Shown here piece by piece: positions 23,999 through 32,143 of a stretch of DNA of 42,447 nt. A model generated the notes under the pieces. It was given only the letters and a program-made list of their open reading frames with translations. It was not told where the DNA came from and made no database searches. Each line of letters opens with the position of its first letter. The stretch's first letter is position 1. Both the position numbers and the translations under genes were made by a program. This DNA comes from Verrucomicrobia bacterium UBA3761. GTDB lineage: Bacteria; Verrucomicrobiota; Kiritimatiellia; RFP12; UBA1067. Where the stretch lies: positions 1 through 42,447 of the forward strand of contig DFGB01000017.1 of assembly GCA_002371135.1 (NCBI GenBank), read 5' to 3'.

Positions 23999-24921
23999 GA
24001 AGGCAAGGATTCACACTTTTGGAACTCCTCGTGGTCGTGGCGATCATGGGCGTCCTCGGGACGGTGAGCATCGGCGGCTACAGGGCCATGCAGCGCGGCA
24101 TGGAAGAGCGCGGCGTGATGGGCAACGTCAATCAGTTCGTCCGCGCCGCTTATCAGCGTGCGCAAATCGACCGCAGGCCCGTGACGATTTACTTCTGGAA
24201 CGAGACCATCCAGAGCGAGACCGACTACACCCCGCCTGTCGTCGTAGGCAAGGCCGTGGCCGTCCGTCCCGCCGGCCGCGTCACTGAAAACGAAAACGAT
24301 GAATACCTGATCGACGAATTTGCCGACCTTGCCTCCTATCGCCAGCGCGATTCCGACAAGAACGGCGGCAGCGCTTCTTCCTCCTCTTCCTCCGACAAGA
24401 TGGGCCTCCCCCTCTACCAGATGAAAAGCACGGGCGGCAAGCGTCGCTACAGCATCGTCCGCAAGACGACCGTCGAGCGCGAGCGCACCGTCACTCTGCT
24501 CTTCTCGGATTCCCTCAGGACCAAGGACGTCAACTTGGCCGATGACAACCGCTACAGCGCCCTCAGGACCTACGACCGCGACCAGGGCACGCTCACCATC
24601 TACGCATACGAAATCGCCGACCAGAAGACGGCCGAGAAGTGGTGCACCGGCGATGAATACGGCATGGAGTTCGCCTCGATAGTCCTCCCGCACAACTACA
24701 TCTTCGGCAATTCATATTCAAAGACCATAAACGACCCGATTCCTTCTGCCAGCGAGAAGTCGCTTCGTTTCAACGTTGTCGAGAACGAAGGCAACGGTGC
24801 GACGGGCGGAAAGTCCGGCGACACGCTCACCGTGTGCTCGCTCCGCCCGAACACGAGCGGCCAGATCGAGGCCCAGAAGATCGCCGGCGTCGAAGATCCG
24901 TGGAGAAAGTCTGAGGATTGA
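23995..24921 (+). CDS. GspH-like pseudopilin 4
   Basis: The 308 residues start MRRQGFTLLELLVVVAIMGVL (F+1, E+5), followed by SIGGYRAMQRGMEERGVMGNVNQFVRAAYQRAQIDRRPVTIYF. This is the pattern of GspH/FimT minor pseudopilins, whose post-helix region leads directly into beta-strands. A Ser-run linker (GGSASSSSSSDK) divides the periplasmic part. The length is about twice that of normal GspH (about 170). It overlaps pseudopilin 3 by 4 nt. No enzymatic motif was seen. Confidence 0.83.
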   Translation: MRRQGFTLLELLVVVAIMGVLGTVSIGGYRAMQRGMEERGVMGNVNQFVRAAYQRAQIDRRPVTIYFWNETIQSETDYTPPVVVGKAVAVRPAGRVTENENDEYLIDEFADLASYRQRDSDKNGGSASSSSSSDKMGLPLYQMKSTGGKRRYSIVRKTTVERERTVTLLFSDSLRTKDVNLADDNRYSALRTYDRDQGTLTIYAYEIADQKTAEKWCTGDEYGMEFASIVLPHNYIFGNSYSKTINDPIPSASEKSLRFNVVENEGNGATGGKSGDTLTVCSLRPNTSGQIEAQKIAGVEDPWRKSED

Positions 24922-24976
24922 GACAAGTGGGCATTCTTCGGACTTAGGACTTAGGACTTAATTGAAAACCACGCGT
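24922..24976. repeat. ACTTAGG 7-bp words before pseudopilin 5
   Basis: GGACTTAGGACTTAGGACTT at about 24940-24959 is three copies of a 7-bp word. The reverse complement (CCTAAGT) appears three times at 42270-42290, at the far end of the window. No clear ribosome-binding site lies before the ATG at 24977. Confidence 0.75.
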
Positions 24977-25543
24977 ATGAGAAAAGCTTTTACATTGATG
25001 GAGGTCAACCTCGCCATCCTGATCATGGCGGGCGGCATTCTTTCGATTGTCGGTCTTTATTCGTTCGGCTACCGCGAGAACAGGCAGAGCCGCGAGGACG
25101 TTGCCAGCGCCGCGTTTGCGGAGGCTGTCATGTCGCCTATCGTCATTGCGGCGTCGTCGACGAATCTGCTGTGGAGCAAGTTCAAGCGCCTGCCCGACTA
25201 CCCCAGCGCGAAACAGGGGTGGCGGAATTACGTGGACGACGACGGCCACGTGCATGGCAACGCGAACGAGATCGCCAAGGGCGCGTTCAACGACGTCCTC
25301 TCTGCATTGAACTCGGCGGCCGAAGGCGGGCTCGATGGCATTGAGAACGCGTCTTGGCCCACCGGCAATGAAATAGGCAACTTGAAGGGCGGTCTCGTCA
25401 TTCGCCACAACAACCGCGAAGCGTATGGCTCGAACGCGGTCATTCGCATCAGTTTCAGGGCCGCCAAAAACACGAACGAGTTGATGTCCGCCCCGCTGTA
25501 CTACACCGAAGTCCGCTTCCAGGGCATACAGGACAACAAGTAG
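24977..25543 (+). CDS. GspI-like minor pseudopilin 5
   Basis: From ATG 24977 the protein has 188 residues: MRKAFTLMEVNLAILIMAGGIL. FTLMEV followed by NLAILIMAGGIL matches GspI/PilV proteins, which typically read FTLlEVlvAlaI. The following GLYSFGYRENRQSREDVASAAFAEAVM also fits GspI, where the helix is followed by a region with repeated Glu/Asp and Ala. A TTG start at 24962 is possible but lies in repeat-like sequence. In type II secretion GspI pairs with GspJ and GspK at the pseudopilus tip; the next genes look like GspJ and, further on, GspK. Confidence 0.83.
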   Translation: MRKAFTLMEVNLAILIMAGGILSIVGLYSFGYRENRQSREDVASAAFAEAVMSPIVIAASSTNLLWSKFKRLPDYPSAKQGWRNYVDDDGHVHGNANEIAKGAFNDVLSALNSAAEGGLDGIENASWPTGNEIGNLKGGLVIRHNNREAYGSNAVIRISFRAAKNTNELMSAPLYYTEVRFQGIQDNK

Positions 25544-25561
25544 AGCGCGAAAGGTCGTGCA

Positions 25562-26056
25562 ATGAAAAAAGGATTTACCATACTTGAATTGCTCGTTGCA
25601 AGTCTCCTTCTGGGGATGCTGGTGACGATTTTGACGATGCTCTTCAACCAGTCTTCCATTTCATGGCGGACCGGCGTCGCTGGCGTATCCGAACTTTCCA
25701 TCGTTCGCGAAAACATTGCCGAATTGCGCGAAGAGGCCGACAACGCCTACGTCTGGAACGACGAAATCCACCGCATCATCGGTCTCTGGGACGAGAACGG
25801 CGACCTTCGCAAGCGCGCCTGGGACGTCGGCAGCGATGAAGGCGGCGATAGGTTGAACCAGGCCCTCCTCCTGAAAAGCAAAGCGAGCTCCACCAAGGAT
25901 AACAGGCTGCGCGACTTCAAGGACCGCATCGCCATTCGCGGCGACTCCACCGATTCCACGACCCCCACCTACACCGTGAACGTCAAATCCGCCGGACCCG
26001 ACCGCGAATTCGACACCTGGGATGACATCTGGAGCTTTCCCGACGAGTTCGACTGA
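25562..26056 (+). CDS. GspJ-like minor pseudopilin 6 with a GspG-type C-terminal motif
   Basis: The 164 residues start MKKGFTILELLVASLLLGMLVTILTMLFNQS. FTILELLVA followed by a long hydrophobic helix and SSISWRTGVAGVSELSIVRENIAELREEAD is the GspJ/PilW pattern. Unexpectedly, the C terminus SAGPDREFDTWDDIWSFP mirrors the calcium-site motif of GspG (SxGpDg...tDDI). GspJ is usually about 200 residues, so this is slightly short. It lies 18 nt after the GspI-like gene with an AAGG ribosome-binding site. A tip-forming role with the neighbouring GspI- and GspK-like proteins is inferred. Confidence 0.8.
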   Translation: MKKGFTILELLVASLLLGMLVTILTMLFNQSSISWRTGVAGVSELSIVRENIAELREEADNAYVWNDEIHRIIGLWDENGDLRKRAWDVGSDEGGDRLNQALLLKSKASSTKDNRLRDFKDRIAIRGDSTDSTTPTYTVNVKSAGPDREFDTWDDIWSFPDEFD

Positions 26057-26278
26057 TACATTTGGCATTTAGCATTTTACATTTAGCATTGCATTTATCC
26101 ATTTATTTATTTTGCCGTTTCAGGAGCCAAGAGCTGCGAACGTGGAAGAGTCGGTTGAGAGAATAGTCTTGTCGCACCGGGAGACATGAATGATTAAATG
26201 GCCAACTGGCAAAATGCAATGTAAAATGCAAAATGCCGAATGTAAAATCTCAATCGAAAAATCGAAAAATCGAAAATT
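26057..26278. repeat. TTTAGCA/TGCAAAA inverted word arrays enclosing a 69-bp element
   Basis: The left arm 26058-26100 (ACATTTGGCATTTAGCATTT and more) is the approximate reverse complement of the right arm 26209-26247 (GCAAAATGCAATGTAAAATG and more). Between them sits a 69-bp dispersed element. After the right arm, three TCGAAAAA words reach the ATG at 26279, leaving no Shine-Dalgarno. Confidence 0.85.
26121..26189 (+). repeat. 69-bp dispersed element, copy A
   Basis: Starts CAGGAGCCAAGAG, contains GAACGTGGAAGAG (26138-26150) and GTCGCACCGGGAG (26171-26183). Gapless alignment with copies at 31434-31502 (minus) and 41204-41272; about 53 of 69 positions match copy B and 46 match copy C. Confidence 0.85.
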
Positions 26279-26740
26279 ATGAGAAAAGCGTTTACTCTTA
26301 TCGAACTCCTGGTAGTCGTGGCGATGATCGCGGCCATCATGGGCGCTCTTACGACATCGGTTTCGGCGGCGCAGGAACGTGCAAGGATCCAGAAGGCGAC
26401 GAGCGAGGTGAAAATCATCTCCCAGGCGATTCTTTCCTACGAGCACTATGCGCAGGGGCACGAACTGCCCGTCATGGCCGACCGCGATGCAGATTCCAAT
26501 TCCCTCGGGTTCCTCCTCGGCAAGGGTGCGACGTCGGGGACGACAGGCGACCAGATTCCCGTCCTCTTGATGGCCTCGCTCTCGGCCGGCGGCCAGATGA
26601 AAGACCCCTGGGGCACGCCGTACAAGATTCGCATCACAGCCGGCACCGGCAACGTCAAAATCACTACCGCGACGGAGAATCTCAGAACCGGCTTCTTCTA
26701 TCCAAACTTCTACCGCCTTGGCGAGGATGAGAGGCAGTAG
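26279..26740 (+). CDS. GspG-like pseudopilin 7
   Basis: The 153 residues start MRKAFTLIELLVVVAMIAAIMG and continue with the short post-helix region typical of GspG. KDPWGTPYKIR near residue 115 is the diagnostic GspG signature (DPWGNPYqY), and the length matches the usual 140-150. The final calcium motif SxGxDG is missing; the C terminus reads FYRLGEDERQ. This is the best candidate for a classical major pseudopilin in the cluster. It starts directly at the end of a repeat array without a visible ribosome-binding site. Confidence 0.88.
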   Translation: MRKAFTLIELLVVVAMIAAIMGALTTSVSAAQERARIQKATSEVKIISQAILSYEHYAQGHELPVMADRDADSNSLGFLLGKGATSGTTGDQIPVLLMASLSAGGQMKDPWGTPYKIRITAGTGNVKITTATENLRTGFFYPNFYRLGEDERQ

Positions 26741-26782
26741 GGCTTTAATAAACGGACATTGAACACTAGGAATCTTATCGCT

Positions 26783-29700
26783 ATGGCAAACAACTCACGT
26801 CGAGGCAGTGCGCTCTTGATCGTCTTGGGCATGCTGGCGTTCATGATCATATCCGCAGTCGCCTTTTCCGCGTATATGCGCTATGCGCGCATGCCGTCGA
26901 GCTACCTGCGCCGCACAACGGCATCCCGCGAACTCGTGAAGGCGGCCCTCGCTCTCGCGATCGATGAAATCGACTGCGCGATCGGCAACGACCCAGCCCC
27001 CGGCGTCCACAACGAGGAGGGCGGCGGCGACACGTATTGCCAGAAGCACTCCCACGACAGGAACATCTGGCTCCAGCGCGTGTTCTTCGGCTCCAACAGC
27101 GTCGCCAGCCAGGAGGATACGATCCCCGTCCTCACGCTCGAAGGCCTCGCCTACATCCCGCCGCCGCTTGTAAACAGCGCCCGCTATTTCTCCCGCATCA
27201 CGCCTACCGCGACGATGCATCCTCTCGCGTTCGATTCAGGACGCTTCGCTTACTGCGCGATCGACGTTTCCGACTTCTTCGACATTAACCGCCTCGAAGC
27301 CGACCACCCCCGCTCGTCGGCTTCCTCGCGCCGCATTACTCTCGCGCACCTTTTCGAGACCGGCAACCACGGCAGCGCCGGCTCTCCATCCGCCTGGGAT
27401 AACTGGATGAAGAATTTCCGCACGATCGACCCGGATACTTTCCGCAAATCATGGTCGACTTCAATCATGCCCCTCGTTTCGCTCGCGGACTTCAACCTCG
27501 CCCTCGGCAATGCCGGCGGCGTCGGAGAATTCAAGAGCCCGTTCTGCGAGTTCGTGGGCCTCCAGAGTTCCGACAACGGCAGGACCACCGCATTCGACGG
27601 CAATCCTCGCAACGAACAGGACGTCATCTCCCGCATGCCGTTCATCACCGACAGCCTCTTCCCCGTCACCCAAAACTCCGAAAACGCCTACATCCCCCGC
27701 GAGGAATACAAGGAATATAGCGGCAACAATATGGACGAGTGGTACGACCTCAATCAATACCAGCCGTTCACCGAAGAAGCAATCTACGACCCCGCCCCGC
27801 TCCTGTCGCAAATCGTTTTCGGTTCGCAGGTGAAGGACAATGACAAGATGAACTGGCTCGAACACCTGAGCGGCATCGGCTGCGCAGCCCTCTACGACTA
27901 CCTCGACCCCGACCACGTCCCGATTTCCCTCGCCATCCCGACTACCGAGCGCGTGCCGATGATTTGCGGCGTCAAGCCGCAGATCGGCAACCCGAAGATC
28001 GCCGTCGAGCGCGAAGTCTCCCCCGGCCAGCCCGAGGAAGTCAGCCAGAGCGAAAATACTCGCGTCGTCCAGCAGACCGTCAAATTCCGCCTCGACGGCA
28101 CCAAGTTTTTCGACAGCGCTCCTTCGTGGCAGATTCAGGCGCTCGCCATGTTTCCTTTCTACCACCCCGCCGAGGATGACGGCACCAGCTTCCAAACCGA
28201 TGCCAGGCTCTCGTTCTTCTTCTCGACTGGCGACATGACCCTTCGCACTGACAACGACGGCGACCTCCTCCACCTCACGCAGGAAACACGCCAGGAGATC
28301 GGCACTTCTGGAATGGGCGCCAACGGTATCATCAACCTGTGCGCGAAACAGGGAACCCCCAACCTGAGCGGGCTGATCGAACGGCAGAAGACAACCCAGC
28401 AGGATGCGCTTGAGCAGATCCGTTTCAACCTCGGCGCGCAGGCCGTCGTGCAGGAACTCGCAGCCGACGGCAATGAACTGCTCAGCGTCACCTACCAGTG
28501 GGAACAGACGAAAGACAAAGATACCGGCAAGTTCCCTGAAAACGATTCCGTCCTCAATTATTTGAACGACGGCAATTACGGCAAACTCAAGGCGACCGCC
28601 GCGCACAGCGGCATCCGCCCGCTCACGAAGAATGGCGACCTCGACAACGCATTCAAGACCGACGCCTCTGTTTTGAACACGGTCGGCAGTTTCTCCTCCG
28701 GCCCCGAAGCGACTCTCAACGCCGCCGTCTGGGTCCGCATTAAGGATAACGCGGCCGACAAGTTCGTAGATATGGTCCCCGCCTGCCGTTCCGACGACAG
28801 AAACATGAACAACATCGACGACGCCTACCCGCTCATGGCGATGATGGAGCAGCAGGGGAACGCTCCCTTTGGCACGGCGTATCCGCTCCTCCGTTTCAAT
28901 ACGGGTTCCGGCAAGATCAAGTTCTCCGTCGAGAATCTCAACAATCTCGCCAACAAGAACACCGAGGTCCCCGTCGCGCTCTCGCCTTCCGGCGCCATCG
29001 TCGCCGACCCGCGTTTCAATTTCGCCCCTGAAAACTGGTTCAAGTTCGACGGCGCGATGGACGCGAACGGCTGGCTGAACGTCGTCCAGAACGCGCTTTC
29101 CGGTTCCAAGAACGGGCGCGATTCCGATATCTTCATGGCGACGAGCGACGCCGGCTACCTCCAGAGCAAATATGAAATCGCCCACCTGCCTCGCGTCACC
29201 GATTTTGCAAACGGCCTCTACCAGGGCCAGCGGCGCTATTTTGGCGACTTGACCGGCCCCGGCAACCCTAACAGCGGCAGCATCCCCGATACGTTCGGTT
29301 CCACCCCCCACCAGTACTTTGCATACAGGACATACGACCCTGTCGACATCGACGTGTATTCCGACCCATCCATGCAGTCTTCCCAGAAGTGGCTCAACTG
29401 GAAGGAAGAAGGCGCAGGTTATGCGATCAGCCCCTATACAGATTGTACCAACGTGCTGATGGCGGCTTTTGCCAATACGCCCGTCGACTGGAAGCGCGCC
29501 TCGTCGAACATCATCGAGGGCGTCTCGAACGTCGCCAAGAAGGCGCCCGACTACGCCGGCATGAAGACGTCTGAATACAATTCCAAGTATGCGCGCAACA
29601 GCTATTCATCCAGCAATGATGCGAAGATGAATTGGAATTTCCTGCGCGATTTGGCGTCGGAATTCATGCTCTGCGTCCGTGAAAACAACTGGGACTGGGA

Positions 29701-30079
29701 AGCTGCATGGCGCAATCTCGGCTGGGATTTCTACTACGCCAGCGCCAACAAAGACCGGCTCTTCGACGTAGACAAGGAAGCGGGCGACTGCCAGCTTTGG
29801 TCTTCCGACCGCAAGTTCCTCTATGGCTTCTGGCGCGACTCGTTTGCGAACCGCCAGCAGTTGTTCCTCGTGTTCGTCCGCGCCGAGCCTGTGATGATGG
29901 GCGGCGGCGGGCTTGGCCAGACGCCGCCCCAGCTCGGCGCACGCGCCGTCGCCCTCGTCTGGCGCGACCCCTCGCGCTCGCGCTGGGTAGGCCAGGGCGC
30001 GCCGACTTCCACCCCGGACTACCGCAACCCGATCTATCCCCACCAGACCCGCATCCTCTTCTACCGCCAGCTTGACTGA
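26783..30079 (+). CDS. Very large GspK-like protein (resembles Verru_Chthon cassette protein A)
   Basis: From ATG 26783 the protein has 1098 residues, about three times a normal GspK. The N terminus, RRGSALLIVLGMLAFMIISAVAFSAYMRYAR, has the GspK-type leader (RRGxALLxVL, no Glu at +5) and one hydrophobic helix. The next segment, LRRTTASRELVKAALALAIDEID, also fits GspK (removal of a pilin-like tail). The body is long, Asn/Asp/Tyr/Phe-rich and low in Cys, as for an exported surface protein. I recall Verru_Chthon cassette A proteins of Verrucomicrobia as unusually large pilin-like proteins beside small prepilin-like partners; this gene fits that description but the family assignment was not tested. 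It lies between a GspG-like and another pseudopilin gene. Confidence 0.75.
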   Translation: MANNSRRGSALLIVLGMLAFMIISAVAFSAYMRYARMPSSYLRRTTASRELVKAALALAIDEIDCAIGNDPAPGVHNEEGGGDTYCQKHSHDRNIWLQRVFFGSNSVASQEDTIPVLTLEGLAYIPPPLVNSARYFSRITPTATMHPLAFDSGRFAYCAIDVSDFFDINRLEADHPRSSASSRRITLAHLFETGNHGSAGSPSAWDNWMKNFRTIDPDTFRKSWSTSIMPLVSLADFNLALGNAGGVGEFKSPFCEFVGLQSSDNGRTTAFDGNPRNEQDVISRMPFITDSLFPVTQNSENAYIPREEYKEYSGNNMDEWYDLNQYQPFTEEAIYDPAPLLSQIVFGSQVKDNDKMNWLEHLSGIGCAALYDYLDPDHVPISLAIPTTERVPMICGVKPQIGNPKIAVEREVSPGQPEEVSQSENTRVVQQTVKFRLDGTKFFDSAPSWQIQALAMFPFYHPAEDDGTSFQTDARLSFFFSTGDMTLRTDNDGDLLHLTQETRQEIGTSGMGANGIINLCAKQGTPNLSGLIERQKTTQQDALEQIRFNLGAQAVVQELAADGNELLSVTYQWEQTKDKDTGKFPENDSVLNYLNDGNYGKLKATAAHSGIRPLTKNGDLDNAFKTDASVLNTVGSFSSGPEATLNAAVWVRIKDNAADKFVDMVPACRSDDRNMNNIDDAYPLMAMMEQQGNAPFGTAYPLLRFNTGSGKIKFSVENLNNLANKNTEVPVALSPSGAIVADPRFNFAPENWFKFDGAMDANGWLNVVQNALSGSKNGRDSDIFMATSDAGYLQSKYEIAHLPRVTDFANGLYQGQRRYFGDLTGPGNPNSGSIPDTFGSTPHQYFAYRTYDPVDIDVYSDPSMQSSQKWLNWKEEGAGYAISPYTDCTNVLMAAFANTPVDWKRASSNIIEGVSNVAKKAPDYAGMKTSEYNSKYARNSYSSSNDAKMNWNFLRDLASEFMLCVRENNWDWEAAWRNLGWDFYYASANKDRLFDVDKEAGDCQLWSSDRKFLYGFWRDSFANRQQLFLVFVRAEPVMMGGGGLGQTPPQLGARAVALVWRDPSRSRWVGQGAPTSTPDYRNPIYPHQTRILFYRQLD

Positions 30080-30278
30080 GAAATTAGCGTTTGGGAGGAT
30101 TGGGAAGATTGAGATTGTTGGGAGGATTGGGATTGTTGGGAGGATTGAGAATGCACGAAAATTTCCAATAATCCCAATGCTCCCAATAATCCCAATCCTC
30201 CCAATCCTCCCAATGCTCCCAATGCTCCCAACTCTCCCAAAGCAAAAATCTTAAAAACCCAACAAAGAAAATAATTTC
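30080..30278. repeat. 9-bp TTGGGAGGA palindromic word array
   Basis: The left arm 30091-30153 is seven 9-bp words in register (TTGGGAGGA, TTGGGAAGA, TTGAGATTG, TTGGGAGGA, TTGGGATTG, TTGGGAGGA, TTGAGAATG). The right arm 30172-30240 is eight words of the complementary type (CCCAATGCT, CCCAATAAT, CCCAATCCT and so on). The RNA could form a hairpin of more than 50 bp between two genes of the cluster. Confidence 0.9.
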
Positions 30279-31175
30279 ATGAAACGAGCCTTCACACTGG
30301 TCGAGCTGATGATCGTCATCGGCATTATTGCAATTCTCATGAGCGTGCTCATCGTCTCGATGGGCAATGGCACGGAATCGGCCCGCGCCACCAAGTGCCT
30401 CACGAACATGAAGAATATCGCCAGCGCCGTGCAGAACTACGGCATGACCACTGGCTACTACCCGCTCGCCGGCTCTCTGGAGCAACTCCAGTTCGACGAA
30501 TCGAAGGGAATCGGCAAGCAGTCGTCCAAACAGTTCAGGGAACTGAAAGGCTGGCTCAGCTGGTATTCGAACGGCACCTACAACCCCGACAGCCTCCCCA
30601 CAAGCCACTCTTCGAGCGCTTCATGGTTCTCCTCGGCCTACACGCAGGATGAAGAGGAGCGGCTTTATTGCGTCACGAACGGCGCGCTCTGGAGCTACCT
30701 CTCCGGCAACCGCGACATCTTCATCTGCCCCGAGCACAAGCGCGACGTCAAGCTTCAGCCGTATTTCTCTTACGTGATGAACGAATATTTCAAGTGGGAC
30801 AACTCCGAGGGCTCGAAGTACAAGCCCGAGGAATTCTACGCTCGCCAGTACGGCCACGTCTCCCACGCCGAGCGCAAGCTTCTTCTCGCAGAACTCCAGT
30901 GGAAAGACGGCTACACCATTACTCCCACCATCTCCTCCGGCTCCGGCACGCAGTGCGACTGCACTTTGCAGTACACCAAGAACGAAGTGATCGGCTTCAA
31001 TCACAAATCCGGTCGCGAGAAAGTCGCGCACATCGTCTTTGCCGATGGCCATGTGGACAAGTTGCGTCTCCCGCGCGGCGGCATCAGCGATTCTGAGTTG
31101 AGGGAACTCACCAAGTGGCTCTGCCAGGGCACCGATTTCTCCTTCAACGGCCAGCATTACGAGGAAATCAAGTAG
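30279..31175 (+). CDS. Pseudopilin 8, with DGH motif (DUF1559-like layout)
   Basis: The 298 residues start MKRAFTLVELMIVIGIIAILMSVLIVSM, then ATKCLTNMKNIASAVQNYGMTTGYYPL. The C-terminal part has ICPEHKRD, FSYVMNEYF and, near the end, AHIVFADGHVDKLRLPRGG. A final DGH-type motif after a prepilin N terminus is the layout of the large planctomycete/verrucomicrobial pilin-like families (H-X9-DG or DUF1559-type). I have not aligned it, so the subfamily is uncertain. It is the last gene of the cluster. A 371-bp repeat spacer follows. Confidence 0.82.
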   Translation: MKRAFTLVELMIVIGIIAILMSVLIVSMGNGTESARATKCLTNMKNIASAVQNYGMTTGYYPLAGSLEQLQFDESKGIGKQSSKQFRELKGWLSWYSNGTYNPDSLPTSHSSSASWFSSAYTQDEEERLYCVTNGALWSYLSGNRDIFICPEHKRDVKLQPYFSYVMNEYFKWDNSEGSKYKPEEFYARQYGHVSHAERKLLLAELQWKDGYTITPTISSGSGTQCDCTLQYTKNEVIGFNHKSGREKVAHIVFADGHVDKLRLPRGGISDSELRELTKWLCQGTDFSFNGQHYEEIK

Positions 31176-31546
31176 GAGTTAGCAGTTAGTAGTTAGCAGT
31201 TATTGCTCCGGCAAATAATATGATGGATTTTAACACAGAGGCACAGAGGCACAGAGATTCACAGAGGTCTGATAGAAAAGTCGAAAAATTCTCTGTGCAG
31301 CTCTGTGACTCTGAGTCTCTGTGTTAAAAAGGAAGGCTCGAACGAACAGTCTCGGAATCGAAAAATTCTCTCGGACGCCTCAGTTGCTTTCGGGTCTCTC
31401 TGGTTGAAAATCAACATTATTTGTTGCCGTTTCTATAGTCTCTTGGTGCGACAAACTGAATCTCGCAAAACGCTCTTCCACGTTCTTGTCCGCTGGCTCC
31501 TTTTCTTGCTAACTACTAACTGCTAACTGCCAACTACTACCTTCCC
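31176..31546. repeat. Nested palindromic word arrays with a reversed 69-bp element (371-bp spacer, no gene)
   Basis: No gene was found. The outer arms are GTTAGCA-type words at 31178-31203 and TAACTGC-type words at 31507-31537. An inner hairpin pairs TTTTAACACAGAGGCACAGA (from 31229) with GACTCTGAGTCTCTGTGTTAAAA (ending 31330). TCGAAAAATTCTCT occurs twice (about 31272 and 31352), and TTAAAAAGGAAGGCTCG at 31325 resembles words at 9466 and 16985. Element copy C occupies 31434-31502 on the minus strand. No convincing promoter for the downstream response regulator was seen. Confidence 0.85.
31434..31502 (-). repeat. 69-bp dispersed element, copy C
   Basis: Read on the minus strand it begins AAGGAGCCAG and contains GAACGTGGAAGAG and GTCGCACCAAGAG at the same spacing as copies A and B. 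The plus-strand sequence GTTGCCGTTTC just before it (31424-31434) also precedes copy A (TTTGCCGTTTC, 26111-26121). The flank is thus shared although the element is inverted. Confidence 0.8.
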
Positions 31547-32143
31547 ATGTATTCCATCCTTATAGTCGACGACCATCCAATGGTGCGAGAAGGGCTCGAT
31601 GCGATGTTTTCGAGCGAGCGCGACTTCTCTGTCGAGTCGGCATCGAATGGCATGGAGGCGCTCAAGCGAGTTGCAAAGAAGGCGTATGATGTAATCCTTT
31701 GCGACATCAGGATGCCGATGATGGACGGGTTCGAGACGCTGGCTGGGATTCGCCGCCGCCGTTTGACCCAGAATGTCCTGTTGATGGCGGGCATGCCGCT
31801 CAAGGAAGAGGAAGAGCGCGCGCGCCGCGAAGGAGCGCGCGGCTATTTGCCTAAGAACGCCGATGCCGATCGCCTCATCGCCGCCATACGCGAAATAGTC
31901 GAAAACAAGGATACGTTCGTCGTCGAGGAATTCACGGCGGCGCCGTCGCTCCTTACAGGCCGCGAAATGGATGTCCTTCAGCTGGTGGCGCGAGGTCTCC
32001 AGCGCGATGAAATCGCGCGCGCGCTTGGCATCGGCCCCGAATCGGTCAAGACGCACATGAAGGGCATCATGACCAAACTCGACCGCCCCAACGCCACGAG
32101 CGCGGTAGGCCGTGCGTATGAACTTGGCATCCTGAGAGCGTGA
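31547..32143 (+). CDS. NarL/FixJ-family response regulator
   Basis: This two-component transcription factor of 198 residues has a receiver domain (1-120) with D8/D9 (VDDHPMVREGL), phosphoacceptor D53 in CDIRMPMMDG and the conserved Lys of GYLPKN. A LuxR-type helix-turn-helix output follows: LLTGREMDVLQLVARGLQRDEIARALGIGPESVKTHMKGIMTKLD. The usual switch Thr/Ser of the receiver appears replaced by Ala/Gly (LLMAGMP), which may affect signalling. Its GTGA overlap with the kinase gene shows they form one unit and almost certainly a cognate pair. Targets are unknown; the gene lies next to the pseudopilin cluster, so control of that cluster is possible. Confidence 0.93.
   Translation: MYSILIVDDHPMVREGLDAMFSSERDFSVESASNGMEALKRVAKKAYDVILCDIRMPMMDGFETLAGIRRRRLTQNVLLMAGMPLKEEEERARREGARGYLPKNADADRLIAAIREIVENKDTFVVEEFTAAPSLLTGREMDVLQLVARGLQRDEIARALGIGPESVKTHMKGIMTKLDRPNATSAVGRAYELGILRA

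Noticed and set aside
31229..31330. CRISPR-like short repeats (CACAGAGG and CTCTGTG words)
   Set aside because: Words are 7-9 bp, degenerate and contiguous, with no unique spacers of 30 bp and no cas genes.
31403..31439. TTGAAA...TATAGT as a promoter for the response regulator
   Set aside because: The spacing is about 25 bp and the -10 lies at the edge of the 69-bp element; not convincing.
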